Notes: generated from the sequence alone by a model not told the origin. DNA of 41,396 nucleotides from Ruminococcus flavefaciens (GCA_023667315.1 JAMPAI010000016.1:1-41396), one strand, 5' to 3'. Numbered from the stretch's first letter, positions 1 through 9,862 are shown. A program made the numbers and translations.

Positions 1-27
1 AACAAAAACAGTTAAACAGCCCCTAAT

Positions 28-50
28 GTGTCAACCTTTTTCAGGGAAAG
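28..50. repeat. Putative IS terminal inverted repeat (left window end)
   Basis: This 23-bp stretch is the reverse complement of 41347-41369 at 21 of 23 positions; only two C/T differences lie in the central T-run. The sequence on the window-edge side of each copy differs, as expected for the two ends of one insertion sequence. No transposase is inside the window, so the element would lie to the left of position 50. Family unknown. Confidence 0.5.
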
Positions 51-53
51 TCA

Positions 54-83
54 CCCGTCTTTTTGACGGGGGCTTTTTTTTGC
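54..83 (+). terminator. Rho-independent terminator of an upstream gene
   Basis: A six-bp stem (CCCGTC/GACGGG) closes a short T-rich loop and is followed by a run of T. It reads rightward, so it would end a transcript entering from outside the window, possibly one from the insertion sequence suspected there. Confidence 0.6.
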
Positions 84-91
84 GCAAAAGG

Positions 92-123
92 TTTGGCGCG
101 CCTATGTAATTTTTCTACCTTTG
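92..123 (+). promoter_or_regulatory. Bacteroidota-type promoter for the OB-fold T9SS protein
   Basis: TTTG at 92-95 is followed after 20 bases by TACCTTTG at 116-123, matching the -33/-7 consensus of Bacteroidota sigma-ABfr. The start codon at 200 leaves a leader of roughly 70 nt. Confidence 0.6.
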
Positions 124-199
124 TTTCGTTGTAGCAAGCGTATATTATTAGCAGAATCCGTTTAATCAAACAAAACCAAACGATATAAAATCCAAAACG

Positions 200-1882
200 A
201 TGAAAAAATTTTTGATGAGCATCGCGGCCTTGTTCCTGGGCTTGAGCATGGTCTGCGCACAAGACACCTACACCAAAATCACTTCTGCCGACGAACTGGA
301 GGAAGGTGCTGCGTATCTGGTGGTGAACACGGAAAAGAGCAAAGCGATGTCGGAGATGACAAGCATGCGTATTCCCGTTGTTGTAACCATCGCGGACAAC
401 GCCATCACGACTGAAACCGGCGTTTCGGGAAAACCCTACGAAGTTACCTTGGAAAAAGTGGGTGAAAACTGGGCGCTTTATGACGCAGTTGCAGGAAAAT
501 ACGTGGCTCACACCAACACCGACAAGAATTACCTCGAAAATTCTGCCGAAGCTTACCCGTGGGCTATTTCCATAGCCGCCGACGGGAATGCCACCATCGC
601 TACGGTGACGGCTACCGTTCCAAGACGGCTTCTGTATATGGTGGGGACCGAAGGTGGTGCTACGGGCGATCCGAGATTTTCGGCCTATAAATCCGTCACC
701 AAGACGAACTTGGATGTTCAGCTCTACAAGAAGGAAGGCGAAGTCGGCGAACGTGTAGAACGCCCCACATTCACTCCCGGCGCTCAGGTTTTCGAAAACA
801 CCCTTTCGGTAACCTTGGCTTGCGGAACCGAAGGTGCCAAGATTTACTACTCCCTTACCGAAGAGGCTCCCGCCACCGAATACACCGCCCCCATCGAACT
901 TAAGGCTACCACCACCATTACCGCCGTTGCCAAGAAAGAGGGTATGGCCGACAGCTACAAGGCTACCGCCAAATATACCTTGGCCAGCGATTTGGACATC
1001 AACACTATTGCCGACCTGTGGACGAACACGGGCTATCCCGACAATATTGACGAAAGCGCGGAATACACCGTAAAGGGCAAGGTTGTGGTTACCGCCAAGG
1101 ATGCTTTCAATAACCGCCTCTGGGTGCAGGATATGGAACAGGAAAACGGCCGTTCCATTCTTATTTTCAAGGCCGCGGACTATGGCTATAGCGACCTTAA
1201 GGTGGGTGATGTGATTGAAAACCTCACGGGCACCTTGGAAAACTACAAAGGTACCCTTGAATTGAAGCCGACTCAGAAGATGACGGCTTCCGAAACCGGT
1301 GCCACCCCCTACGTTATCGACGTCACGATTTCCGAATTGTATGCCGAACCCTTGAAATATCAGGCGGCCTTGATTCGCATCGAAGATGTTACCTTCAAAC
1401 AGACGGGAAGATTTGCAAGCGACAGAGGTTCGAATTATACCTTGCTCAACGGCACCGATACCATCACTTTCCGTACCGATTTCCAAGACGCCAACTACCT
1501 TGGCGGCACCATTCCCACCGGAGCGCAGAAAATTACCGGTATTTGCGCCACTTTCAATGGTCTTCCCCAAATCACCGCCCGCAACAAGAAGGATATGGTA
1601 AGCAACGAAGATCCCATTGACCCGGGCGTTGGCGTGGAAGACATGGCCAAGATCCAGTTCTCCGTTTATCCCAATCCCACCGAAGACGTGCTCAACGTTG
1701 AACTTACCGAAGGCGGCGTGTTCGGTCTGAACGTCTATGGCTTGAACGGTGCCCTGCTGATGAGCCGCCAAGGCTTGAGCGACAAGGCGCAGGTCAGCCT
1801 GGCCGGTCTTGCCAAAGGCGTATATGTGGTTGAGATCCGCACCGCCGAAGGCACGGTACGCACCAAGGTTATCGTAAGGTAA
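200..1882 (+). CDS. Secreted OB-fold / chitobiase-like domain protein with T9SS sorting domain
   Basis: This 560-residue exported protein has an N-terminal signal peptide (about residues 1-20, ending near CAQ). After an N-terminal beta-rich region, residues about 190-255 resemble the chitobiase/hexosaminidase C-terminal-type fold, with the typical pattern of 'IYYSL' followed by 'ATTTITAVAKK'. Residues about 270-465 resemble the OB-fold module common in secreted Bacteroidota proteins (YTVKGKVV, then LWVQD and VGDVIENLTG). The C-terminus from about residue 489 (VYPNPTEDVLNVEL to the final KVIVR) is a T9SS type A sorting domain, so the protein should cross the outer membrane through T9SS and be surface-anchored or released. 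No catalytic motif is visible. It has its own promoter and terminator and sits directly before a secreted nuclease gene. A nucleic-acid-binding role is only a guess from the OB-like fold. Confidence 0.85.
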   Translation: MKKFLMSIAALFLGLSMVCAQDTYTKITSADELEEGAAYLVVNTEKSKAMSEMTSMRIPVVVTIADNAITTETGVSGKPYEVTLEKVGENWALYDAVAGKYVAHTNTDKNYLENSAEAYPWAISIAADGNATIATVTATVPRRLLYMVGTEGGATGDPRFSAYKSVTKTNLDVQLYKKEGEVGERVERPTFTPGAQVFENTLSVTLACGTEGAKIYYSLTEEAPATEYTAPIELKATTTITAVAKKEGMADSYKATAKYTLASDLDINTIADLWTNTGYPDNIDESAEYTVKGKVVVTAKDAFNNRLWVQDMEQENGRSILIFKAADYGYSDLKVGDVIENLTGTLENYKGTLELKPTQKMTASETGATPYVIDVTISELYAEPLKYQAALIRIEDVTFKQTGRFASDRGSNYTLLNGTDTITFRTDFQDANYLGGTIPTGAQKITGICATFNGLPQITARNKKDMVSNEDPIDPGVGVEDMAKIQFSVYPNPTEDVLNVELTEGGVFGLNVYGLNGALLMSRQGLSDKAQVSLAGLAKGVYVVEIRTAEGTVRTKVIVR

Positions 1883-1901
1883 TCTTACACAGTTCTTTTT
1901 G

Positions 1902-1941
1902 AAAATAGGCGCGTTCAATTTTTGAATGCGCCTATTTTTTT
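1902..1941 (+). terminator. Terminator after the OB-fold T9SS gene
   Basis: A long near-perfect stem (AATAGGCGC-TTCAA with its complement) has a tiny T-loop and ends in seven or more T. It begins 20 bases after the stop codon. The T-run overlaps the promoter of the next gene. Confidence 0.85.
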
Positions 1942-1973
1942 GTATCATTTTTACACGGAATGGCGTAAATTTG
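1939..1973 (+). promoter_or_regulatory. Promoter for the secreted endonuclease
   Basis: TAAATTTG at 1966-1973 matches the Bacteroidota -7 element and TTTG at 1939-1942 lies 23 bases upstream. The start codon at 1995 follows by 21 bases, which also supports that start over the upstream in-frame ATG at 1926, which lies inside the terminator stem. Confidence 0.5.
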
Positions 1974-1994
1974 AAGCCCCAAAATGTTTCGACC

Positions 1995-4100
1995 ATGAAA
2001 AACGCGGTTTTGCGGACATGGATCCTGTTTGTCGGAATCCTGTTTTCGTTTTCATTCCTGACGGCTTCCGAGCCCGACGGTTACTATCAGAGTGCCTACG
2101 GCAAGGGCGGCTACACGCTCAAGACCGCGCTCCACAACATTATCAAAGACCACACCTCACTCAGTTACAACGGATTGTGGACGGCCTACGGAAAAACCGA
2201 CGTACGTTCGGACGGCAAGCTATGGGATATGTATTCCAATTGCAACTTTACCGTGGGCGGCAACCAGTGCGGCAATTACAAAGACGAATGCGACTGCTAC
2301 AACCGCGAGCACTCGTTTCCCAAAAGCTGGTTCGACGATAAGACGCCCATGTACACCGACTTGTTCCACCTTTATCCCACCGACGGCAAGGTGAACGGCA
2401 TGCGCAGCAACAATCCATTCGGCGAGGTAAGCAATCCTACCTACACCTCCAAGAACGGTTCCAAATTGGGCAACAACACCACCTCGGGCTATAGCGGTAA
2501 GGTATTCGAACCCGTGGACGAATACAAGGGGGATTTCGCCCGCTCGTATTTCTATATGGCCACGCGTTACGAAAACGTGATAGCCTCATGGAGTTCCTGT
2601 CCCATCTGTTCGGGTGACAATAAGGCCTCGTTCAAGCAATGGACGGTGGATCTGCTGCTGAAGTGGCACCGTCAGGATCCGGTGAGCCAGAAGGAAATAG
2701 ACCGCAACGACGCGGTGTACGGCTACCAGCACAACCGCAATCCCTTTATCGATCATCCCGAACTGGTGGAAAAGATCTGGGGCAACGACAACACGGTTTT
2801 CGACCCTGAAAATCCCGACACGCCCGTGGATCCCGAAGACCCGGAAGATCCTGAAAATCCCGAAGACCCCGAGAACCCAGATGACCCCGAAGATCCCGAT
2901 ACTCCGGTGGCCTATGCCACCTGCGAAATCAGGTACGGATACCGCGATGCCGCCAACCGTCTTGTAGGCAGCGAAGAAAGCATGACCATACAGCTGCCCG
3001 TGCCCGCTTCCGAAAGCAAGGCCGCACAGGAAGCGGTGCTGATGGACGAAGACTTTCCCTTGGTGGATGCCGCCAAGGTGGATGATGGAACGGCGGCTTC
3101 TGTAGAAAATACGGGTAGTCAATATGTGGAAGATTTCAGTTACGCTTTCTTGTCCGGAAAATCGGCGGTGCGTCTGGCTTCGAGCAAGAATCCTGGAGAC
3201 ATTACTTTTAAGGAATTTGATGTGAACGGCAACTTTAGCGTAACCGTTAGCGGAAAAGGCTGGGGAGCGGACGAAACCACCTTTACGCTGGAATGTGCGG
3301 GTTGCACGCAGGAATCGCGGGAAATCTCGTTTACCAAGTCTCAGAAAGACCTGACGGGATTAAGCGATTATGAAACCTTGGCCCCCGTTACGTTTAGCGC
3401 CAACGGGAAAGCCAAGCTCACCATCTCGACAGCCAAGAAAAACCGTGTTATCATAGACCGTGTAAAGGTTGTTTCCGGCGGTGAAACGCCCGACAATCCC
3501 GATGACCCGGACAACCCGGATAATCCCGATTTGACAGGGCTTTACGGCATCAAGGTGCTGTATCCCGCGGCCAACGACACGGTGCGCAAGGCCGCGGTGA
3601 CGGCGCGCGTGGCGGTGGTGGATGAAGACGGCACGGAAATCTCGCGCTACACCCTGAAGAAGGTGGAACTTCCCGATACGGGTACCTACACCTTCCTGAC
3701 CAGCCTGCAGCAAGAGGGGGAAGAACTGGACGGACAGAGCGTAAAATTCGTGTATGCCCAGTCGCAATCGGGGGACGACAACGGGGACGACAATGGCGAT
3801 GATAATGGTGGCGACGACAACGGAGATGACAATGGGGACGATGATGATCCGAATGTGGGGGTCGAAGTGTTTACCGGAGCCGAATTCCTGATGTATCCCA
3901 ACCCCACCACGGGCAGCCTTACCCTCGAGATGCTGAGCGACGACAATTTGGTGGAAATCTTCTCGGTAAAGGGCACCTTGGTGCTGCGCCGCAGGCATGT
4001 GGGCGAACGCTTCGAAACCACGCTGAACCGCGCGGGCGTATATTTCGTGCGCGTAACCAACATCTACGGCGGCTCGGTGCGCCGCATCGTGGTGAGATAG
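1995..4100 (+). CDS. Secreted endonuclease I family nuclease with T9SS sorting domain
   Basis: The 701-residue protein starts at the ATG that opens a clear signal peptide (residues 1-24). Residues about 25-275 are an endonuclease I domain: REHSFPKSWF (104-113), then TDLFHLYPTDGKVNGMRSNN (121-140) and PFGE. This is the His-Me finger signature of the family, with His106 the likely catalytic histidine and the later Asn residues likely metal ligands. Cys83, Cys92, Cys99 and Cys101 probably form disulfides. A Pro/Asp/Glu linker, a beta-sandwich-like middle domain, a second linker, an Asp/Asn/Gly-rich linker and a T9SS sorting domain from about residue 633 (MYPNPTTGSLTLEM) follow. It should degrade DNA or RNA outside the cell, probably for nucleotide or phosphate uptake or biofilm turnover. 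The domain assignment is firm; substrate preference is unknown. Confidence 0.9.
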   Translation: MKNAVLRTWILFVGILFSFSFLTASEPDGYYQSAYGKGGYTLKTALHNIIKDHTSLSYNGLWTAYGKTDVRSDGKLWDMYSNCNFTVGGNQCGNYKDECDCYNREHSFPKSWFDDKTPMYTDLFHLYPTDGKVNGMRSNNPFGEVSNPTYTSKNGSKLGNNTTSGYSGKVFEPVDEYKGDFARSYFYMATRYENVIASWSSCPICSGDNKASFKQWTVDLLLKWHRQDPVSQKEIDRNDAVYGYQHNRNPFIDHPELVEKIWGNDNTVFDPENPDTPVDPEDPEDPENPEDPENPDDPEDPDTPVAYATCEIRYGYRDAANRLVGSEESMTIQLPVPASESKAAQEAVLMDEDFPLVDAAKVDDGTAASVENTGSQYVEDFSYAFLSGKSAVRLASSKNPGDITFKEFDVNGNFSVTVSGKGWGADETTFTLECAGCTQESREISFTKSQKDLTGLSDYETLAPVTFSANGKAKLTISTAKKNRVIIDRVKVVSGGETPDNPDDPDNPDNPDLTGLYGIKVLYPAANDTVRKAAVTARVAVVDEDGTEISRYTLKKVELPDTGTYTFLTSLQQEGEELDGQSVKFVYAQSQSGDDNGDDNGDDNGGDDNGDDNGDDDDPNVGVEVFTGAEFLMYPNPTTGSLTLEMLSDDNLVEIFSVKGTLVLRRRHVGERFETTLNRAGVYFVRVTNIYGGSVRRIVVR

Positions 4101-4116
4101 GGTTCACGTAAGGTAA

Positions 4117-4150
4117 CAAAAAAGGCGAAGTTTTCACTTCGCCTTTTTTG
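4117..4150. terminator. Bidirectional terminator between endonuclease and pyrG
   Basis: A perfect 14-bp stem (AAAAAAGGCGAAGT and complement) with a short loop has A- and T-runs on its two sides, so it can end the rightward nuclease transcript and the leftward pyrG transcript. Confidence 0.85.
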
Positions 4151-4170
4151 TTGAACTTCAAATTACACGG

Positions 4171-4225
4171 AACTTTTGTACGTGACTGAGGCGTGAAGCC
4201 CCGAAGTAAGGCAGCAGATTGCCCC

Positions 4226-4227
<2 letters not shown>
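4171..4227. repeat. Half-copy of the GTACGTGAC palindromic repeat next to pyrG stop
   Basis: Read on the minus strand, the bases at and after the pyrG stop codon match the right arm of the palindrome at 9930-10057: AAGGG, then ATCTGCTGCC, GGGG and TCACGTACA-AAGT in the same order and at similar spacing. The second arm is absent here. Both copies begin at the stop codon of a minus-strand gene. Confidence 0.5.
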
Positions 4228-5977
<1,750 letters not shown>

Positions 5978-6020
5978 TCAATCAATTAATCAGAAGATAA
6001 AATGCCGTTTAGGGCCAAAG

Positions 6021-6052
6021 TTTGCTATTCCCGATAAAAAAGCCTACCTTTG
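6021..6052 (+). promoter_or_regulatory. Promoter of tRNA-Lys
   Basis: TTTG (6021-6024), 20 bases, then TACCTTTG (6045-6052): a full match to the Bacteroidota consensus. The mature tRNA begins 78 bases downstream. Confidence 0.7.
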
Positions 6053-6129
6053 CAGCCCCTTTCCGATGAAACCCGGACGCAAGAACCGGTAAACCGGAGA
6101 GCCCTTTCAAGACCAGACATATTTCCGGA

Positions 6130-6202
6130 GGTCACGTAGCTCAGCCGGTAGAGCACATCCCTTTTAAGGATGGGGCCCTGGGTTCGAATCCCAGCGTGAC
6201 CA
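6130..6202 (+). tRNA. tRNA-Lys (anticodon UUU)
   Basis: A 73-nt cloverleaf: acceptor GGTCACG/CGTGACC, D stem GCTC/GAGC, anticodon stem CATCC/GGATG with anticodon TTT at 6163-6165, and T stem CTGGG/CCCAG with loop TTCGAAT. The discriminator base is A. The 3' CCA is not encoded. It has its own promoter and terminator. Confidence 0.97.
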
Positions 6203-6209
6203 CAAGCAA

Positions 6210-6234
6210 GGAAGCCCGACGGCTTCCTTTTTTT
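6210..6234 (+). terminator. Terminator of tRNA-Lys
   Basis: GGAAGCC, loop CGAC, GGCTTCC, then seven T, starting eight bases after the tRNA. Confidence 0.85.
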
Positions 6235-6287
6235 GTTTACATTCCCGCCGTTTTTCCGCCCCCGCCCCCGTTCTTCGATATTTATCG

Positions 6288-6295
6288 TAACTTTG
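6288..6295 (+). promoter_or_regulatory. Putative -7 element of the DUF4301 gene
   Basis: TAACTTTG matches TAnnTTTG, 62 bases before the start codon at 6358. No clear -33 box is visible in the C-rich sequence before it. Confidence 0.4.
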
Positions 6296-6357
6296 AGAGT
6301 TTTGCCGCCGTACACGCTCAACGCGAGCCGGACGCGGTTCACCCAAAGAGAAACACC

Positions 6358-7914
6358 ATGCAGAACCTATCTCCCGCCGACAGGCAACAGATGCAGCGCA
6401 AGGGCATTTCGGAAGAAAGCCTTCAAAAGCAGTTAGACGGCTTCAAGGCCGGATTCCCCTTTGCCCGGCTGGTGGCGCCCGCCCTGGTGGGGCAGGGCGT
6501 GCAGACCTTTTCCGCGTCCGAGACCGAGCCTTACCGCCGGCTCTACAGGGAGGCCGCCCAAAAAGAGAAAGTGTTGAAGTTCGTGCCCGCCTCGGGCGCG
6601 GCCACGCGCATGTTCAAGAACCTCTACGCCTTCTATCAGAAATGCCGGGAAGACGGGAACGCGGTGCCCGGAGCCGATGTGCAGGCGTTTTTCGACCACC
6701 TGCCCCGCTTCGCGTTCTACCAAGACTTGCAGCAGGCGGTGCAGAAGAACACAGGCAAGAGCATGGAGGAAGCCGTGGCTCAGAGGCAATACGCCCCCGT
6801 GCTGGAATGCCTGCTGGAAGAAAACGGCCTCTGCTACGGACACCTGCCCAAGGCGCTGCTGCTGTTTCACCGCTACGGTACGGGCGCGGTGACGGCCCTG
6901 GAGGAACACCTGGCCGAGGCGGCGCTCTATGCGGCCTCCGACGGCGTGTGCCACCTGCACTTCACCCTCTCGCCCGAGCACAGGGAAGCCTTTGCGGCGC
7001 GGCTGAACGCGGTGCAGGCCGAGTACGAAAAGGCCTACGGCGTGCGCTACGACATCACCACCTCCGAGCAGAAGGCGAGCACCGACACGGTGGCGGTAAC
7101 GATGAACAACGAGATTTTCCGCGATGCGGAAGGCCGCATGGTGTTCCGCCCCGGCGGCCACGGCGCGCTTATCGAGAACCTGAACGAGCAGCAGGCCGAC
7201 ATCGTGTTCATCAAGAACATCGACAACATCACCACGCAGGCCTTGCGCGCCGATACCCAAACCTACAAGGAACTGCTGGCGGGCGTGCTGGTGGAGCGCC
7301 GCGACAGGGTGTTTTCCTACCTGCGCCGGATCGAGGACATGCGGCAGCGCGGCGAGACACCCTCCGAAGACTTCCTGCGCGAGCTCGAAGACTTTGCCCG
7401 TCAGGCGTTGAGCCTGCGTTTTGCCGAGGATTTTTCGTCGCGCCCTGCTTCCGAAAGGCTCTCGATGCTTCGGCAGATGCTGAACCGGCCCATGCGCGTG
7501 TGCGGCGTGGTCAAGAACACCGGCGAGCCGGGCGGCGGGCCCTTCTGGGTGCTCTCCCAGGGCGAGGAGGCGCCCTCGCTGCAGATCGTGGAATCCTCGC
7601 AGGTGGACATGAATGATCCGGAGCAGAAGAAGATTTTCGAGACTTCGGGCTTCTTTAACCCCGTGGACTTGATCTGCGCCCCTTACGACTACCGGCACGA
7701 TAAATTCGACCTTACGCGCTTCATCGACCCGCAGACGGCCTTTATTTCGCTTAAATCGGTGCAGGGAACCGACATCAAGGCCATGGAGCTGCCCGGTCTG
7801 TGGAACGGGGCCATGGCGCGCTGGATCACGCTCTTCGTGGAAGTGCCAAACAGCGTGTTCACGCCTGTAAAGACGGTGAACGACCTGCTGCGCCCCCAGC
7901 ATCAGGCGGAGTAG
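6358..7914 (+). CDS. DUF4301 family protein (nucleotidyltransferase-like)
   Basis: This 518-residue cytosolic protein has no signal peptide or membrane segment. It matches the DUF4301 family of Bacteroidota by its opening (LSPADRQQMQRKGIS), by VPASGAATRMFKNL (77-90) and by FRPGGHGALI (263-272) followed by FIKNIDN (284-290). The first motif looks like the nucleotide-binding loop of sugar nucleotidyltransferases; the pair PGGHGAL and NIDN resembles the UTP-sugar pyrophosphorylase signature. An activated-sugar or similar nucleotidyl transfer reaction is therefore plausible but inferred. The start at 6358 is preferred because in-frame upstream sequence runs into the tRNA terminator. It has a possible -7 element of its own; the gene after it is separated by 200 bp. 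Confidence 0.8.
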   Translation: MQNLSPADRQQMQRKGISEESLQKQLDGFKAGFPFARLVAPALVGQGVQTFSASETEPYRRLYREAAQKEKVLKFVPASGAATRMFKNLYAFYQKCREDGNAVPGADVQAFFDHLPRFAFYQDLQQAVQKNTGKSMEEAVAQRQYAPVLECLLEENGLCYGHLPKALLLFHRYGTGAVTALEEHLAEAALYAASDGVCHLHFTLSPEHREAFAARLNAVQAEYEKAYGVRYDITTSEQKASTDTVAVTMNNEIFRDAEGRMVFRPGGHGALIENLNEQQADIVFIKNIDNITTQALRADTQTYKELLAGVLVERRDRVFSYLRRIEDMRQRGETPSEDFLRELEDFARQALSLRFAEDFSSRPASERLSMLRQMLNRPMRVCGVVKNTGEPGGGPFWVLSQGEEAPSLQIVESSQVDMNDPEQKKIFETSGFFNPVDLICAPYDYRHDKFDLTRFIDPQTAFISLKSVQGTDIKAMELPGLWNGAMARWITLFVEVPNSVFTPVKTVNDLLRPQHQAE

Positions 7915-7927
7915 GAATCGCTCGCTG

Positions 7928-8060
7928 CCTGCCTTGGGTTAAACCCACGGGCTGCCGATGACCGAAAATGGCTCGCGGGGCTGCCGTTGAGGTTCACCCA
8001 CGGAGTGCCTGGCAGCAATGGGTTCACGGGCTTGCTGTTGAGGTTCAGCCGAAAAGCGTG
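7928..8060. repeat. Degenerate short repeats in the gap between DUF4301 and M20 genes
   Basis: About three imperfect units share GGGTT(A/C)A, CCCACGG, (GCTGCCG)TTGAGGTTCA. They occupy the GC-rich part of a 200-bp gap; the last 40 bases before 8115 are AT-rich and probably form the leader of the peptidase gene. No reading frame is supported. Confidence 0.35.
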
Positions 8061-8114
8061 CGGAAAGGCCGCGTTGATAGAAGATAGATTAAAAAATATT
8101 AATACAAAATAACC

Positions 8115-9476
8115 ATGAAAGACATAAAGGACTACATCCGGGAAAACAAGGAACGTTTTCTGGAAGAACTCTACGGACTTTTGCGCATCCCCTCCATCAG
8201 CAGCGAGGCGGCGCACAAGCCCGACATGCAGAAGGCCGCCGAATACTGGAAGGAACAGCTTCTGAAGGCCGGTGCCGACAAGGCCGAGGTGATGCCTACT
8301 GAGGGCAACCCGGTGGTGTACGGGCAGAAGATCGTTGACCCCAAGGCCAAGACGGTGTTGGTGTACGGCCACTACGACGTGATGCCGGTGGATCCGGTGG
8401 AACTGTGGAAAACCGAGCCCTTCGAGCCGCAGATTATCGGCGACCGCCTGTACTGCCGCGGGGCGAACGACGACAAAGGGCAGTCGTTCATGCACGCCAA
8501 GGCTTTCGAATACATGGTGCGGGAAAACTGCCTGCCCTGCAACGTGAAGTTCATGCTGGAGGGCGAGGAGGAGATCGGTTCGCCATCCTTGGAGAAATGG
8601 TGCGCGGACAATAAGGAGATGCTGAAAGCCGACGTGATTCTGGTGTCGGACACCTCGATGATCGCGCCCGATGTGCCCAGCATCACCGTGGGCCTGCGCG
8701 GCCTGAGCTATGTGCAGGTAAAGGTTACGGGGCCCAACAAGGACCTTCATTCAGGTATCTTCGGCGGGGCGGTGGCCAATCCGGCTAACGTGCTGGCCGG
8801 GCTGATCGCGGGGCTTATCGACGAAAACGGCCATATCACGGTGCCGGGTTTCTATGATGATGTGTTGGAAATCTCGGCGGAGGAACGCGCGGCCATGGCC
8901 AAGGCGCCTTTCGACGAGGCGGCCTACAGGAAGGCCTTGGACATCGAGGAGACGCAGGGCGAGAAGGGTTTCAGCACGATCGAGCGCACGGGCATCCGGC
9001 CTTCGCTGGATGTGAACGGCATGTGGAGCGGCTATACGGGCGAGGGGGCCAAGACGGTGCTGCCGTCGGTGGCGTACGCCAAGATAAGCATGCGTCTGGT
9101 ACCCGATCAGAATTGGGAAAAGATAGGAAAACAGGTGGCAGACTGCCTGCAGAAGCGTGCGCCCAAGAGCGTAAAGGTGGAGGTGGAGTTGTTGCACGGG
9201 GGGCAGGCCTACGGCGCGGACTTGAAGTCGGAGGCGTACAAGGCGGCCGAGCAGGCCTATATGGATGTTTACGGCAAACTGCCGATTCCCACGCGCAGCG
9301 GCGGAAGCATTCCCATTATCGCGGCTTTCGAGCGGGTTCTGGGCATCAAGTCGCTGTTGATGGGGTTCGGCCTGGAGGCCGACGCGATCCATTCGCCGAA
9401 CGAAAGTTATCTCTTGGATAATTTTTATCGGGGAATCGAGACGATACGTGCTTTTTACCGACACTTCGGTCGGTAG
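8115..9476 (+). CDS. M20 family dipeptidase (carnosinase/Xaa-dipeptidase-like)
   Basis: This 453-residue cytosolic zinc peptidase splits dipeptides. Motifs are in the family order: GHYDVMPVD (His86 and Asp88, metal and catalysis), RGANDDKGQ (bridging Asp about 119), LEGEEEIGS (catalytic and metal Glu 151-153), SDTSM, the dimerisation-domain LHSGIFGG, the SGGSIP substrate loop and a late DAIHSPNE with a metal-binding His. Length is typical of the M20 carnosinase-like group. No signal peptide is present, so it would act on dipeptides taken up after extracellular digestion, for instance by the DPP11-type enzyme at 20702. The last codons overlap a terminator stem. Confidence 0.92.
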   Translation: MKDIKDYIRENKERFLEELYGLLRIPSISSEAAHKPDMQKAAEYWKEQLLKAGADKAEVMPTEGNPVVYGQKIVDPKAKTVLVYGHYDVMPVDPVELWKTEPFEPQIIGDRLYCRGANDDKGQSFMHAKAFEYMVRENCLPCNVKFMLEGEEEIGSPSLEKWCADNKEMLKADVILVSDTSMIAPDVPSITVGLRGLSYVQVKVTGPNKDLHSGIFGGAVANPANVLAGLIAGLIDENGHITVPGFYDDVLEISAEERAAMAKAPFDEAAYRKALDIEETQGEKGFSTIERTGIRPSLDVNGMWSGYTGEGAKTVLPSVAYAKISMRLVPDQNWEKIGKQVADCLQKRAPKSVKVEVELLHGGQAYGADLKSEAYKAAEQAYMDVYGKLPIPTRSGGSIPIIAAFERVLGIKSLLMGFGLEADAIHSPNESYLLDNFYRGIETIRAFYRHFGR

Positions 9477-9483
9477 TTTTTTT
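9456..9483 (+). terminator. Terminator overlapping the M20 stop codon
   Basis: TACCGAC...GTCGGTA forms a 7-bp stem, followed by a T-run. The stem includes the last codons and most of the TAG stop (9474-9476), so termination signal and coding sequence overlap. Confidence 0.7.
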
Positions 9484-9505
9484 CGCGCTGGCGCGCGAGG
9501 GTGAT

Positions 9506-9858
9506 GTTACTTTTCTTTGTCTTGCCAAAGAAAAGTAACCAAAAGAAAGGCGCGTCCTGCGCGGACGGCGCTCCTATGGCGGAGGGCAATTGGTGCTTGC
9601 CAAGGCTTCGGCCGCTCCCGCACCCCGCGCACTTGGCCTGCGCTATGGAATAACTTCCGAGGCTGCGCCTCGAAAGAACCCGCGCCCGGCGCTGCGGTCG
9701 GTACCGCTGGTGGTTGGTTAGCGCGCCAAAGGCGCGCGAAATTTGTGCCTCCGGCGGTTTGGTTTAGCGCAAGTCGCTTCGCTCTTGCGCGGAAATTCGT
9801 GCCTCCGGCGGTTGTTTGGCGCGCTCGCTTCGCTTGCGCGCGGTGGACGCCTCCGGCG
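9506..9858 (+). repeat. Structured dispersed repeat, copy 1
   Basis: A GC-rich, hairpin-dense element that recurs in inverted orientation at 33295-33624. The first 210 bp are about 97% identical. It opens with a perfect 14-bp hairpin (GTTACTTTTCTTTG and complement, 9506-9539), then CGAGGC-TGC-GCCTCG (9658-9672), GCGCGCC-AAA-GGCGCGC (9721-9737), a GCGCAAG...CTTGCGC hairpin (9767-9790) and one at 9819-9841. The spacer GTGCCTCCGGCGGTT occurs twice and a shortened form a third time. Copy 1 carries about 45 bp (one hairpin plus spacer) missing from copy 2. An open frame runs through it but I do not regard it as a gene. It is bounded by terminators on both sides. Confidence 0.8.
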
Positions 9859-9862
9859 ATTT

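Noticed and set aside
41-1996. 651-codon minus-strand frame opposite the first T9SS gene
   Set aside because: It runs through two terminators and opposite a gene with signal peptide and sorting domain; its sequence shows no family.
3770-3850. Asp/Asn/Gly-rich tract as a possible calcium-binding repeat in the endonuclease
   Set aside because: The pattern GDDNGDDN is simple and lacks the fixed RTX spacing; a flexible linker before the sorting domain explains it better.
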